Source: Corbicula japonica (taxonomy: Eukaryota; Mollusca; Bivalvia; Venerida; Cyrenidae). Taken from it: a DNA stretch of 64,000 bases. The position numbers and the translations under genes were made by a program. The DNA lies in contig JAZAYU010000369.1 of NCBI GenBank assembly GCA_038501625.1, forward strand, positions 62,001 to 126,000, written 5' to 3'. Of the stretch, positions 23,427-34,326 are shown piece by piece; position 1 is the stretch's first letter; every line of letters starts with the position of its first letter. The notes beneath the pieces are model-generated. The model did no database searches and was not told the origin of the DNA. It worked only from the letters and a program-made list of their open reading frames with translations.

Positions 23427-25352
23427 CTATTGAACAGAGGGTTCATACTTCCAATTCAATAATGTTAATTCCAACTGGCGGATATCTGTACTGTTTTTAA
23501 ATGCAATATATATGTTCATGCCATGACATATCTTTTTAAATGTAATGGACGATACTTTTTCATTCATTTCAAAAAGCAATTCATTTGAAGCAATTGTTTC
23601 AATTAGTTCGCCAGTTTTTGTGAGAAGAGAGACACTTGTGACGTCTCCCTGCAAATCTTCCTGAACTAAAATGATTCGCCCAAAATCGTCAAAACAAAAT
23701 TCTTTACCACAAATCTGTCTTAAAAGCCTACAAACAAACTGATTACTTGTTGTCGTCTCTATTGTTAATAAGCTATTTTTGTCGCATACTAACAATGCGT
23801 TTGTAACTTTGTGAAACCTTATTTTCCATGGACATTTTAGGTTTTCCGTTATTATTTCTGTAAGTTTGCCTTCAGTGTCGTACACCCGTATATGTCCAGG
23901 GCCTTCTTTGTTAAGCCCATATCCACCACAACAAACAAACAACATGTTCTTGTTATCGTTATAGCAAAGTCCCCGGCACATTTCTACAGTATCAATTTTG
24001 TTCCTGAGATCTAATTCGATTTCATAACCTCGAAGTAAAACAAAATTAATAACATGCCCATGAACTAACGTAACAGCGAACTTGTTTTCAACTTTACAAA
24101 CATCAAATGGTGGGTGTATTAATTGTAGTGTCCTGGATTTTTGTACGTTAAAGTAATACGTGTCAAATAAGTAAAGACAAGAATTTTCCCAATCAGCAGC
24201 AATTATTTTCATGTCGTCAGTAAAACACATAGATGTTATATCAATAGTTTGCTTGCTCGCCTTAGCGGTATCTACTCTTAAGTTGTTATGTCTAATTTGG
24301 TAAATTTTCTTTTCTTTGTCAGTACGCCCAAGCATATTCATTGCTTTAAGAGCCCTGAAGTGCACATCTACTTCTTTTTCACGCTCTAGTTCAATTTTTC
24401 TGAAGTGTTTCTTTTGCGATTCAGATAAATTCTCTGATATTAGTCTTAAATTAACTTCAGCTTTCTTACCCTGAACAAACAAATATTCCCTACTCATGCT
24501 TGACTTTAAGATATTCAAAGCCGATTCTAAAGAATATTTAATTTGATTATGACGTTCGATGTCATTATATATTTCTTTCTGAACCATACTATATGAACGC
24601 TCTGTTTTTTCTCTGTCTTTTTGCACCAGCGATTTGATATGTTTGAATACGTCTTCAGAATCTTCGTCAATTTTTTCTAATGTCTGAAGAGACAGATCTT
24701 TGTCATTTTTGAGATTCTCTTGCAACGTTTGTCTACTAATTATTGTATTGCAAAGAAGTGATTTAGTCTCCTCCAGTTTTTGTATGGTTTCATCTAGAGT
24801 ATATTCAATGCAAGCCTCTTTAAGGCTTCGAATATTGCAGTTGTCGTGAGCGATAGCTTTACAGACAATACAACACAGAACATCATGTTCAACGCAAAAC
24901 CAGTCTATGTACTCGTTCCTATGTAAAGAACACTGCTCTCGTCTATTTATTATATCTCCAGAATTTGTATCGACACTTTCCTTTGGAACTAGTTTATGGC
25001 GCCGGGTAAGTCTCATACCTCTATGCATTACTACGCAGGGTTCACATAGATATTCATTACAGTCAATGCAATATTGAAACGCTTCAATATGTTTGTCATC
25101 TTCTGAGCACGGTTTGCAAACAGTTTCAAATGTTTCCTCGGATCCACCTACAGCGCCATGCTCTGATTCACTGTTGTAATTGGCTGATTCACTGTCGTTA
25201 TTGGCTGACACGCTTACAGTTGAAACGCCGTCCGACTGTTCCAAGTTTTCATTTTTAGTTTCCGTTTGCTGACATGATCGATTACTTTCCTGTGTTTCAG
25301 ACGATATTCGCACATCACTCTCCACAACGCTCGTCACATTTTCTGTTTCCAT
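23427..25352 (-). CDS. B-box/coiled-coil protein with C-terminal propeller-like region (TRIM-like, no RING), paralogue 1
   Basis: A single exon of 641 residues from the first ATG (25352-25350). An open frame continues upstream from a GTG, but ATG is the likelier start. The N-terminal ~70 residues are Ser/Glu/Asn-rich and lead into GAVGGSEETFETVC, a stretch shared by all three paralogues here. Two B-box-type zinc modules follow: residues ~79-119 (C-x2-C..C-x2-C..C-x2-C..H..H) and ~141-172 (C-x2-H..C-x2-H..C-C-x2-C..H-x2-C). A long coiled coil spans ~190-340 (EREKEVDVHFRALKAM). The C-terminal ~270 residues contain repeated strands (IAADWENSCLYLFD, NEGPGHIRVYD-like, FDDFGRIILV) resembling NHL/beta-propeller repeats. 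No RING is present, so E3 ligase activity is not predicted. The layout resembles TRIM-like families expanded in bivalves; a role in innate signalling is inference. Paralogues: 34327-36216 and 40024-41934. Confidence 0.88.
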   Translation of the reverse strand: METENVTSVVESDVRISSETQESNRSCQQTETKNENLEQSDGVSTVSVSANNDSESANYNSESEHGAVGGSEETFETVCKPCSEDDKHIEAFQYCIDCNEYLCEPCVVMHRGMRLTRRHKLVPKESVDTNSGDIINRREQCSLHRNEYIDWFCVEHDVLCCIVCKAIAHDNCNIRSLKEACIEYTLDETIQKLEETKSLLCNTIISRQTLQENLKNDKDLSLQTLEKIDEDSEDVFKHIKSLVQKDREKTERSYSMVQKEIYNDIERHNQIKYSLESALNILKSSMSREYLFVQGKKAEVNLRLISENLSESQKKHFRKIELEREKEVDVHFRALKAMNMLGRTDKEKKIYQIRHNNLRVDTAKASKQTIDITSMCFTDDMKIIAADWENSCLYLFDTYYFNVQKSRTLQLIHPPFDVCKVENKFAVTLVHGHVINFVLLRGYEIELDLRNKIDTVEMCRGLCYNDNKNMLFVCCGGYGLNKEGPGHIRVYDTEGKLTEIITENLKCPWKIRFHKVTNALLVCDKNSLLTIETTTSNQFVCRLLRQICGKEFCFDDFGRIILVQEDLQGDVTSVSLLTKTGELIETIASNELLFEMNEKVSSITFKKICHGMNIYIAFKNSTDIRQLELTLLNWKYEPSVQ

Positions 25353-25716
25353 ATTAGTCACTCGAAAGCAACCATTCGAAACTGAGACCTGTTCCTCTAT
25401 TTCTCTTTTGACGTTAAACTGTCTTGAACTTCATAATCTGCATTTTATCCCTTTAATTTTTCGTTAACAAATGTTCCTATAAAGAAATAAATTTTCTCAA
25501 GCAAATCTTATTTCTTTTAATGTCAATATTAGTTTAAACTGAATAGCATTCTTTATTTGAGATACGGTTCACTTCGTTTCAACAATGGTAAATCGTACAC
25601 ATTTATTTCTGTCGATATCAGATAATTATATGAATATCAAATAAAGCACGTTTCAACCGCAACTATCCAGCTTGAACAATCATAAAAAACTCTGTTAAAC
25701 AGAAACCAGGGCATGA

Positions 25717-25848
25717 GGTTATAAAACTGAGTTTGTAAACCATTCTCAAATCTCAAGGATCTGATTGGCTGAAATGGCGACTGGTCGCCATTTCAGCCAA
25801 TCAGATGCTTGAGATTTGAGACTGGTTTCCAATCTCAGCTTTATAACC
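25717..25848. mobile_element. Palindromic MITE, family P, copy 3
   Basis: A full-length copy from GGTTATAAAACTGAG to CTCAGCTTTATAACC with the palindromic core TGGCGACTGGTCGCCA. It lies ~365 bp upstream of the B-box gene start at 25352. Confidence 0.85.
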
Positions 25849-25924
25849 TTGAAACCAGTTGAAAAGCTTAACCTTGGCGTTACATGTAAACGATACAACC
25901 TATTTTAACTAGAATTATCACAGA

Positions 25925-26310
25925 CAGTGACGTAGCTACTATTAGGCCATGTAGGCCCGGGCCTACAAGTTGGACAAGAAAATGACGGTTTCAAAAGTCC
26001 CAAAAACTACAATAAAAACAGAACGGGTGGTATGGTAGCGGGTTCAAGCCGTTTTTGTCGAATCAAATATGTCTTTAGCTTTCATTTGCCTTCTGGGGAA
26101 AATGATAACTTTCTTTGCCTGATGTAAATGCAGGCCTACGTTTCAATTCGCTGTGTTGTCACGCTTTATTTGCATTTTGCTCTATTTAATCTCCACTTGT
26201 TTACTGCTTCTTGGTGGGCTTTACGCCCCAGACCCCCTACCAAGAGGCAACCGCCACTAGGAACCCCTTGTATGTGCCTACAACTTGAAAAAAAGCTGGT
26301 TACGCCCCTG
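25925..26310. mobile_element. Short hAT-like element remnant
   Basis: The left end CAGTGACGTAGCTACTA and the right end GGTTACGCCCCTG (complement CAGGGGCGTAACC) form an imperfect terminal inverted repeat of the CAGNGGCGTAGC type often seen at hAT ends. The interior has GGCCCGGGCCTAC and TTTACGCCCCAGACCCCCTA. No exact 8-bp target duplication could be confirmed and no transposase is present. 26311-27430 is AT-rich with no supported gene. Confidence 0.45.
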
Positions 26311-27429
26311 ACAGAAAATGTATATTACCCTCACAATACTAGTAAGAGTATACATAAAGGTGGCGTGATAAATGCCTTACTTGATTCTCATTATAATTAT
26401 CTACAAAAATATTTAATTCAATATTTTCAAAAGTGTGGAATGAGATTTAAGAACACTTTGATACTGCATTATTTAACACAATGAGCCATATGAATTTGTG
26501 TCAGAATAAACTACACATGATACCGAACATGTTTAAATTCTCATCAAACATAGTCAAAATTGTAGAAGCTCTGCCCCCACCCTCTCGCATCCTCCAAAAG
26601 TATAAACGAAGGCACATTAAACATGAACATACGTAAAACTTTCAAGCCATTATCTTGAAAATGTAAATGTAGACAAGTACAGCTCTAAAAATAATCGACC
26701 AGACAACATTAAAATTATGTCGTGATCATCTACACTTCATACGAGATATATGTCGAAAACTACTGGAGTAGACCCTGTCCTTCTTAATAATGGACTGAGC
26801 CATATAATTATTTTTCTTTTTAAACAAATCTACAATCACTCTAAAACATATTATCTTGAAAACTGTACAAGTAATTCATATCTCAAGATTTCAAAGAACT
26901 CTTCAACACTTCCTGCAGAACATATGTCTAAAGTAATTACTTGGTATCCATATCCACAACTTATAAATAGAAGTTTATTGTGTCACACGATTTTAGCAAA
27001 CACTGTGCCCATACATTCAAATGGACTGAGCCAAACCAAATAGGTGTTGCGCACTCTGGGTCGAACCCATTTCAATATCTTCAAAACTGTGTAAGACTTT
27101 TGCCTCACAAGTTTTTTTTCAATCTGCCTACTTCCACTAATAGTAGGGTCCTCCACATTAAAATACATCACCCTTGTCTTCACTTCAAGTATTTTGGGTG
27201 ACAAACTTTATGCAACATACCAACCGACCGACTAATCAAGCGGTTGATGTCTCCTACACAAGCCACATACTTTATTTGCAGAAGTTTTAAGAAAGTGTAT
27301 TATAAATTTAGCAGCTGATAATTTTTATTTACTGTAAACGTATCCCCATGGGTAAGTTTTGTTGATATCAATTACGATCTTTGAAGATTGTTATGCAAGA
27401 CATCTGTGTTTATTAATAGTATTTATATT

Positions 27430-27925
27430 TAAAAATACTATTCTTAAGCAGTTTATGAAGGTTTCTATGTAAATCTTGTAACAATAAAACGTAGAAGCTT
27501 GATCTGTTTCTTTTATCATGTTCTTGCCGATTAGACTCCATGTGCGCTAGCCTTCGCGATGCCATTTGCTTCTTATGTATGTTTTCGTTTGCCTGCATGA
27601 TAATCGAAATGATGGGTGGTTTCGATTTGAAGTTATTTTACCAAGACAACTTGTACTTTTTTGTGTATATGCGAACCTGTTGGGGCAAGTGTGAGGTTGG
27701 TGCAACCTAGAAGATGGTTTAAACCACTGGTGGCAATTTATTTTTGTTGTTCCAAGGCGGTGACCTCGGGGGATTTCAATATCGTTAATTGCTTGTGGCG
27801 TCTTATTTGAATTGACATACTTATAAAAAAATGTTCTTTTTTCCTCTCTTCTTTTTCGCTGCATGGGGAGCTGTGTTGTGTGAGTGTGGCCATACCATAT
27901 ATATGCTTATTTCACTGTTTGATTC
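27430..27925 (+). repeat. Family D copy without the hAT insertion
   Basis: Collinear with 9640-11200 minus the hAT element: CTGTTGGGGCAAGTGTGAG, GATGGTTTAAACCACTGGTG (the intact target region where the other copy received its hAT), GTTCCAAGGCGGT, GCTTGTGGCGTCTTATTTGA and TTTTTCGCTGCATGGGGAG. It acts as an empty-site reference for the insertion at 9919. I do not support the minus-strand frames here as genes. Confidence 0.8.
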
Positions 27926-27945
27926 AGCTTGATACCTTGTCAGCT

Positions 27946-28440
27946 TGTGGCGGCCGTAAAAAGTCTCCCCGTGCATAAAGTCAGTACTGTTATCAGTAAA
28001 ATAACCCGTAACCGATGCCATGCAATTATCATTACGTATGTCAGGGCTTTCCGATCAACCTTTTTGGGGATTATCACTGTTAGCTTAGTTGGTTGCGTCG
28101 CGGGAATTGCAGGGCTAGGCGCTGTATCCGTGACGGTGCGGGTTCGCTCCCAGCTAGAGGCACTATCTTTTGAAATTCACAGTAGCGCTATTTGTGCAGT
28201 GTGGCGGCTGGAAGGTCTCCCCGTAAATATAGTCAGTACTGTTATCAGTGAAAAAACCCGTTACCGATGTCATGTAATGACCGTTACGTATATCAGGGCT
28301 ATCATATCAACCGTTTTTGGGGTTGTCCCGGTTAGCTCAGTTGGTTGCGTCGCGGGAATTGCAGGGCTAGCCGCTGTCGCCGTGACGGTGCGGGTTCGCT
28401 CCCAGCTAGAGGTACTATCACTTGAGTTAATATCTTTGAG
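27946..28440 (+). repeat. Tandem pair of 254-bp tRNA-like (SINE-type) units
   Basis: TGTGGCGGC(C/T)G starts at 27946 and again at 28200, giving a 254-bp period. Each unit ends in a tRNA-like block with a box A-like TTAGCT(T/C)AGTTGGTTGCG and a box B-like GGTGCGGGTTCGCTCCCAG about 50 bases later (28079-28157 and 28331-28409). The 5' half of each unit (AAAAAGTCTCCCCGT..CAGTACTGTTATCAG) also occurs between the 415-bp repeats at 1980-2060 and at 17170-17215. A tRNA-derived SINE origin is likely; a functional tRNA is not, because no clean acceptor stem is seen. Confidence 0.6.
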
Positions 28441-28469
28441 TTTCATACCTTTGCGGGCAGGTTAAAGAC

Positions 28470-28900
28470 GGTACATTCTCACACCTGGTTTGAACCTCTA
28501 AAGGGAAGTTGTTTTGCTATTGACCGTTCTAGTGCGGTTACCCCATTGGCTTTCCATTTTAATTAATGATTTAGGTGTCGTTTTTCATCTTTGTCGTCAT
28601 ATGCATGCTGATTTGACTCCTGGTGCTCTGGCCTCTGTAAGATCATTGATACCTGCAGTTTTTCTTTGCTAATGAGTCAAATGAGCACGTAAACAATGAC
28701 AGGGATAAAGGAAACAAATCGGGCTGCTAGGTTCTTTTAAAGTAAAGTTTTCTCCATAAACCTTCATAAACTGTCAAACCCCTGCCATCAACGTGCAACC
28801 AAAGATGTAAGCATAGTGATTTAGATGGGTTAATATTCAGGTCTGTAGAGCGCTGTAGAATATCATGTTGGTAACCTTTGTTTTTAATTAAGTTTTTTCC
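28470..28900. repeat. Family D fragments in head-to-head arrangement
   Basis: 28590-28680 reads TGATTTGACTCCTGGTGCTC in the plus sense. 28685-28790 is the reverse complement of the family start (TCCATAAACCTTCATAAACT, GGAAACAAATCGGGCTGCTA). The two half-copies therefore face each other. 28900-29280 is AT-rich with nothing supportable. Confidence 0.6.
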
Positions 28901-29289
28901 ATATTTTCATTGATTATTCTCAATCTTTTCGCAAGATCTGGAGACTAGGACTCTTGATATAAATAGTTCTCAAAGCAATAATGAAACGTCTTCAAGTCAA
29001 TACTGGCGAACTCGGTAAATATCCAACTTCAATTAATCATTAGAACGCATTGATTTGTTTTCTATTCCAGCCATTTTTAGACTATTTACTACAATCTAAC
29101 AGTTAAGTTAGGTTAGAGCAATAGAAAGCAAGAGCACACTACCGTAGTTATAATATTTTTCTTATACAATACAACTGACTCAAATTCTTCACGTGAATAA
29201 GACATTACCGTTACTTATCAATTTTTTTGAGTTACCAAAGTTATGTAACAAGTGAGCATCAATCTTAAAATAAACAGATTTACCCCGCT

Positions 29290-30590
29290 CGTCGTAACCC
29301 CGCTCTTATTCTCGGCGCTTGTTATCGGGGTGATAGGAGTGCTCTTATTCCCCGAGATTGTTATCATCCCATTCGTCGTGACCCAGCTCTTATTCCGTGC
29401 GATTGTTATCACCCCGCTCGTCGTAACCACTCTTATTACCTTCGTTGTTATCATCACGCTCGTCGTTACCACCGTTATAACCTGCGCTAAGTATTACTCC
29501 CTGCGCATGTTTTCACCCCGTTCGTCGTTACCCCGCTATTTTAACCTGCGCATGTTATCACCCCGCTCGTTGTTAACCTTCTTTTACTCCCTGCGCATGT
29601 TTTCACCCCGCTCATTGTTACCCCCTTTTAACTCCCTGTGCATGTTTTCACCCCGCTCGTTGTTACCCCGCTTTCATTCTCTGCGCATGTTTTCACCCGC
29701 TCGTCGTTACCCCGCTATTATAACCTGCGCATGTTTTCATTCCGCTCGTCGTTACCCCGCTATTATAACCTGCGCATGTTTTCACCCCGCTCGTCGTTAC
29801 CCCGCTATTATAACCTGCGCATGTTTTCACCCCGCTCGTCGTTACCCCGCTTTTATAACCTGCGCATGTTTTCATCCCCCTCGTCGTTACCCCGCTATTA
29901 TGACCTGCGCATGTTTTCATCCCCCTCGTCGTTACCCCGCTATTATGACCTGCGCATGTTTTCACCCCTTTCGTCGTTACCCCGCTATTATAACCTGCGC
30001 ATGTTTTCATCCCGCTCGTCGTTACCCCGCTATTATGACCTGCGCATGTTTTCATCCCCCTCGTCGTTATCCCGCTATTATGACCTGCGCATTTTTTTTG
30101 ACCCCTTTCGTCGTTACCCCGCTATTATAACCTGCGCATGTTTTCATCCCGCTCGTCGTTACCCCGCTATTATAACCTGCGCATGTTTTCATCCCGCTCG
30201 TCGTTACCCCGCTATTATGACCTGCGCATGTTTTCATCCCGCTCGTCGTTACCCCGCTATTATGACCTGCGCATGTTTTCATCCCCCTCGTCGTTACCCC
30301 GCTATTATAACCTGCGCATGTTTTCACCCCGCTCGTCGTTACCCCGCTATTATAACCTGCGCATGTTTTCACCCCGCTCGTCGTTACCCCGCTATTATAA
30401 CCTGCGCATGTTTTCATCCCCCTCGTCGTTACCCCGCTATTATGACCTGCGCATGTTTTCACCCCTTTCGTCGTTACCCCGCTATTATAACCTGCGCATG
30501 TTTTCATCCCGCTCGTCGTTACCCCGCTATTATAACCTGCACATGTTTTCACCCCGCTCGTCGTTACCCCGTTTTTATTCCGTGTTATTC
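29290..30590. repeat. 45-bp satellite array, about 24 clean units plus degenerate leader
   Basis: The unit starts with CATGTTTTCACCCCGCTCGT and continues CGTTACCCCGCTATTATAAC CTGCG. From about 29500 to 30590 units repeat every 45 bases; 29290-29500 contains more diverged, irregular units. Variants (CCCGCTCG, CCCCCTCG, CCCTTTCG; TATAACC or TATGACC) recur in similar order, suggesting higher-order duplication. Because 45 is a multiple of 3 and the unit lacks stops in several frames, long repetitive frames exist on both strands (15-residue repeats). I treat these as satellite by-products and not as genes. The array is far more GC-rich than its surroundings. Confidence 0.92.
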
Positions 30591-30599
30591 CGTCTTCTT

Positions 30600-32595
30600 G
30601 TTATTAGAAGAGATCATCAAAATCTTCAATTAGTAATTGACTTTCGCTTATAATAATTTTGCTATCGGAAACCCTATAGGCAGAGTTAATCAATCATTTT
30701 TATTATCCGTTATAATTAAAATAGACATAACATTTCATTGTTCAGCTGCGTCCAAGTGGCTTGTGCAAGCAGATCTGTCCGATACATCGTATGATCAAAT
30801 AAAGTTTAATAAGAAATTACGTTTTTAACACACTTATATTAATATGAACACCGCGATATTTCGGAACTAAGTGGAAAATAAAGATTAACCCGTAAATATT
30901 ATGTTGTTGTTGTTGTTGTATGTTTTTGTTTGTCGTTTTTTTTTCAATAATATACCACTGTGTTAACATGAATACATGTATCAGCGGGTAAACAAACGTT
31001 ATACTTAAAATCCGCTAATATTTGATTGTGCATTATGAAGAAGGATCTGTTTCAAAAGGCGTACACGATTTAACCTGACCAGGAAGATAAACCTTATAGT
31101 TTTCCTTGCTCTATTTTAAGGCCAAGAAAGGCCCCACCATAAAGAAAAAACGACCAGCATGGTAGGAGTTAATTCACTTTCTTGCATTTCAGTTACAAGT
31201 ATTAAATATCACATAGCTTGCTGGGTTTACATTTTTTGAAATTGTCTTCATCAAGAAACACAAAGGAAGCTAGGGTAGCGGTCATTTAAAAAAAAAAAAC
31301 GTATCTTAAACTAGTTTTACAGGTTTTGAAAGGATCGGAAGACAAGCCTTTTAACTTTTCGAGTATTTCAGAAGAAACACGACAATTTCCAGAAGAGTTA
31401 ATCGTGTATGCATAAAAGCCACTTGGACGCAGATGTAACGACGAACATGTCTTGACATTAATAATTACAGGACTCTTAATTAATAGCGGATATTCTATAT
31501 TATTGTTGACTTTTGTCAGGAATGATTTTAATTCTTTGTTTGATTATATACACATATATAAATATACATGAAATCATAGATTCATGTATAATAATTTTAA
31601 TGATTAGATTAAAATTATTTTCATCACAGAGATTGATGAATTAACAATTATGCTTGACATAGATAATGTCATTTTGTGAAAGTAAAACATTTTGTGAATT
31701 TTGTGATTTTAAGAGACGTTTTGGTCCTATCTAAAATTGTATTATAGCTTTTAATCATTGTGTTAAATATACGGTAAATATAAAGGGGCCGGTTTCAACT
31801 TTTGAAACAAGAAGTTGTTTAACAGCTACCAAGAAGTTGTGTAAATACAACACTAGCTGGCTTAAAATAGATAGCGAGGCAAACTGGCTGGCTTAAAGTA
31901 GACAGCGAGGCCAATATTTGTGGACTGAAATGTTTCCGCGTTCTCTCCGTGAGCTTGCTCCTCAGAGAGGTTACTTAGTACGTAGTACAATTGTAGTGTT
32001 GTAACACAAACATGACAAAGGCAGAATCTGATATACAGTGTACGATTCCTTCGACTGCTGCCGTAGTCTCTAATGAAGCCCAGCTTCTCTGAGAAGGGAG
32101 CATAGATCAAACAATCTGTTATCAAGATTGATAGAGTCTATATGAGTTGGAACTCCATACGGTTAGGACTTCATAGTCCCAACACAATAGTAGTGGCTGA
32201 CGTCCACAAAGTTGAAGCTGCTCGATAGATAGTCCATAGATAGAAAGTCGTGGCTTAGAAAGAAATTTGTTGAGGCCAAAACGTCTGTTATCAACATTAA
32301 TTAGTTTTCAATAAAAACATTGTAAATCACATAGCTCAACATTTTATTTCAATAATATAAGCAAAGTAGCTCGAGAAAAATTACTATATGGTTGGTTTAT
32401 CAACCACAGTCTAAGGCATCGCCACCTTGTTAACAAACCCTTTTATATTGTTCAAGGCTATAAGATTGAACAGTCTTAGATAAAGACATAGGTTCTCTCG
32501 GTAGCTCTTGACAATTATTGCAGTCGTTTTGGTGTTAATAGCAAAAATATTAATAACTACGGGGCTTTCCTTACAGAGTTCTAATGTTAAAACTA
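30600..32595. other. Gene-free AT-rich stretch
   Basis: Contains a (TTG)n run near 30903-30920 and a short tandem duplication at 31857-31915 (GCGAGGCAAACTGGCTGGCT and a diverged copy). No gene or full transposon was recognised. Confidence 0.45.
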
Positions 32596-32599
32596 CTAA

Positions 32600-33480
32600 T
32601 TTATTTTCTTTAAAGTGAAATATGCATTTCAGGAATGGCCACAACCAGCAGACACGGCCTTCCCATACAGCCAAAAAGTAGAGAGGAAAAAAAGAGCATT
32701 GTATTACAATAATCAGTTTCAAAGTGGACGCCACAAACAATAAAGAGAGTAGGTGTAGACTCTGCTTGTAATGTCTGGCAATCTTCCGTCAATTAATAAG
32801 TAGGAGATGCAGATAATGCAACGTCGTGCAACTTTAGAGATAAAAATGTGAAATATGCATATCAGGAATCACCAAACTTAAAACCCCAGCATCCTCACGC
32901 AGCGAAAAAGAAAAGACGAAAAGAGAACATGAGTTTATAAGAATATACATTTCAATTTTAAAATAAGACACCACAAACAATTAACAAAAAAGAACTCTTT
33001 GGGTTGACGCATTGGAAAAGTCAATGGCAAAACAATTTGCCGCTTGGGGTTTAAACCATGTTTTATGGTGCATCTAGCTTACACTTGCCCCAACTGGTTC
33101 TCATAATTATGAAGAAACAAGTACAGTGTGTCTTGGTGAAAAAGCTCCGACCCACCGTTCAGCTCAATAATGTTGCATGCAAAAGCACACAAAAACGTAT
33201 TAAACATGAGAAGCTAATAGCATTGCAAAGCAAAAGGGCGGGTTCTTAATGATCTTACCGAGATCAGAGTTCCTGGAGTCAAATCCGTAAGAAAACGATG
33301 TCAGGCAAAAAGGAAACAAATCGATCTTCTAGGATGAGATTTCCCCCATGAACCTTCAGAAGCTCTGAAACCCCTGCCACCTTCGTGCAACCAAAGAGGT
33401 AAGCATAATGATAACTGAAGATGGTAGAGCGCTGTAGATTATCATGCTTGTAACCTTTCTTTCAGAATTTTCAGATGGTA
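32600..33480 (-). repeat. Family D copies (one partial, one nearly full length)
   Basis: 32600-32760 and 32830-33480 carry the reverse complement of the family blocks: GTGAAATATGCATATCAGGA, CTCACGCAGCGAAAAAG, GACACCACAAACAATTAACA, GCCGCTTGGGGTTTAAACCA, ACACTTGCCCCAACTGG, GGGCGGGTTCTTAATGATCT and CATGAACCTTCAGAAGCTCT. The second copy has the longest continuous stretch of the repeat in the window. It carries an intact GTTTAAAC-type target region (no hAT element). Confidence 0.7.
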
Positions 33481-33699
33481 ACTACAAATAAAGTGGGAAA
33501 ATTAACATTGCCTTTTATTTTCTTGAGTTAAAATTTTAAATTGAAAACAAAACTGGCTGTCATACACCTTGTCACAATAGTGATTTTAAACTGCACTCGT
33601 ATTTTTGAATTAATTCTGGGTATCGGCAATAAAACTTTCAAAAGGGTTTCCCTAATTTGCGATACCGATAACCTTGTATTAAAAGTGTTTTTCTGTTAT

Positions 33700-33764
33700 G
33701 GAGAGCTCTCTTCTTCTCTCTCTCTCATTCTCTCTCTCTCCTCTCTCTTTCTCTCTCTCTCTCC

Positions 33765-33846
<82 letters not shown>
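33700..33846. repeat. (CT)n microsatellite
   Basis: About 145 bp of almost pure CTCTCT with a few interruptions, followed by CACAAACACACAC. Frames across it (133 codons plus, 84 codons minus) are translation artefacts. Confidence 0.97.
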
Positions 33847-33849
<3 letters not shown>

Positions 33850-34326
33850 AACACACACTTTCTTGTAACTGTATGGCGAAGTAACTGCTGTAAGCAAAGT
33901 GTATGCTCTTTTTTTCATTTGGAAAAGTTGCAAGAACCTTGACAGATAATTGTTGTGCTCTGGTCAATAGTCAGATAGCTAATAGCTTAGGTTATCTGAA
34001 ATCATGTACTTAATAATATCGTGTTTTATCATTGTTTAAATAACACTTAAAACCTGATATGCTGCTGAAGTTTTAAACTAGGTCACAGCTGAGATACAAA
34101 ATAGATTTAAATAATAATGCAACCGATTGCAACAGTCGTTCTAAAGTGTATTGTATCTTTTAAATATTCGCTTTTAAATTTAACGTCCGCTTACATAGAA
34201 ACTTGATCGATGATACAATAGTTGCTTCACAAAATTGCAATGGCTGTACAGTTTATTATCAATGGGAAAAAGTTGGATTAGAGTGACTACTATTAACAAT
34301 TTACAGTTAAAACTTTAACTTTTATA

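Noticed and set aside
25352..25361. Start of B-box paralogue 1 at the upstream GTG
   Set aside because: A nuclear gene normally starts at ATG; the first in-frame ATG is at 25352, and the same holds for paralogue 3 at 41934.
27547..28021. Minus-strand frames of 66-105 codons
   Set aside because: They overlap the dispersed repeat and the tRNA-like unit and have no family features.
29290..30590. CRISPR-like array
   Set aside because: Units are contiguous with no unique spacers, and the context is eukaryotic.
29638..30633. 331-codon frame (and other long frames on both strands) over the 45-bp array
   Set aside because: Results from a stop-free repeat whose period is a multiple of 3; several frames are open at once, so openness is not evidence of coding.
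33541..33942. 133-codon frame rich in Ser-Leu
   Set aside because: It is a translation of the (CT)n microsatellite.
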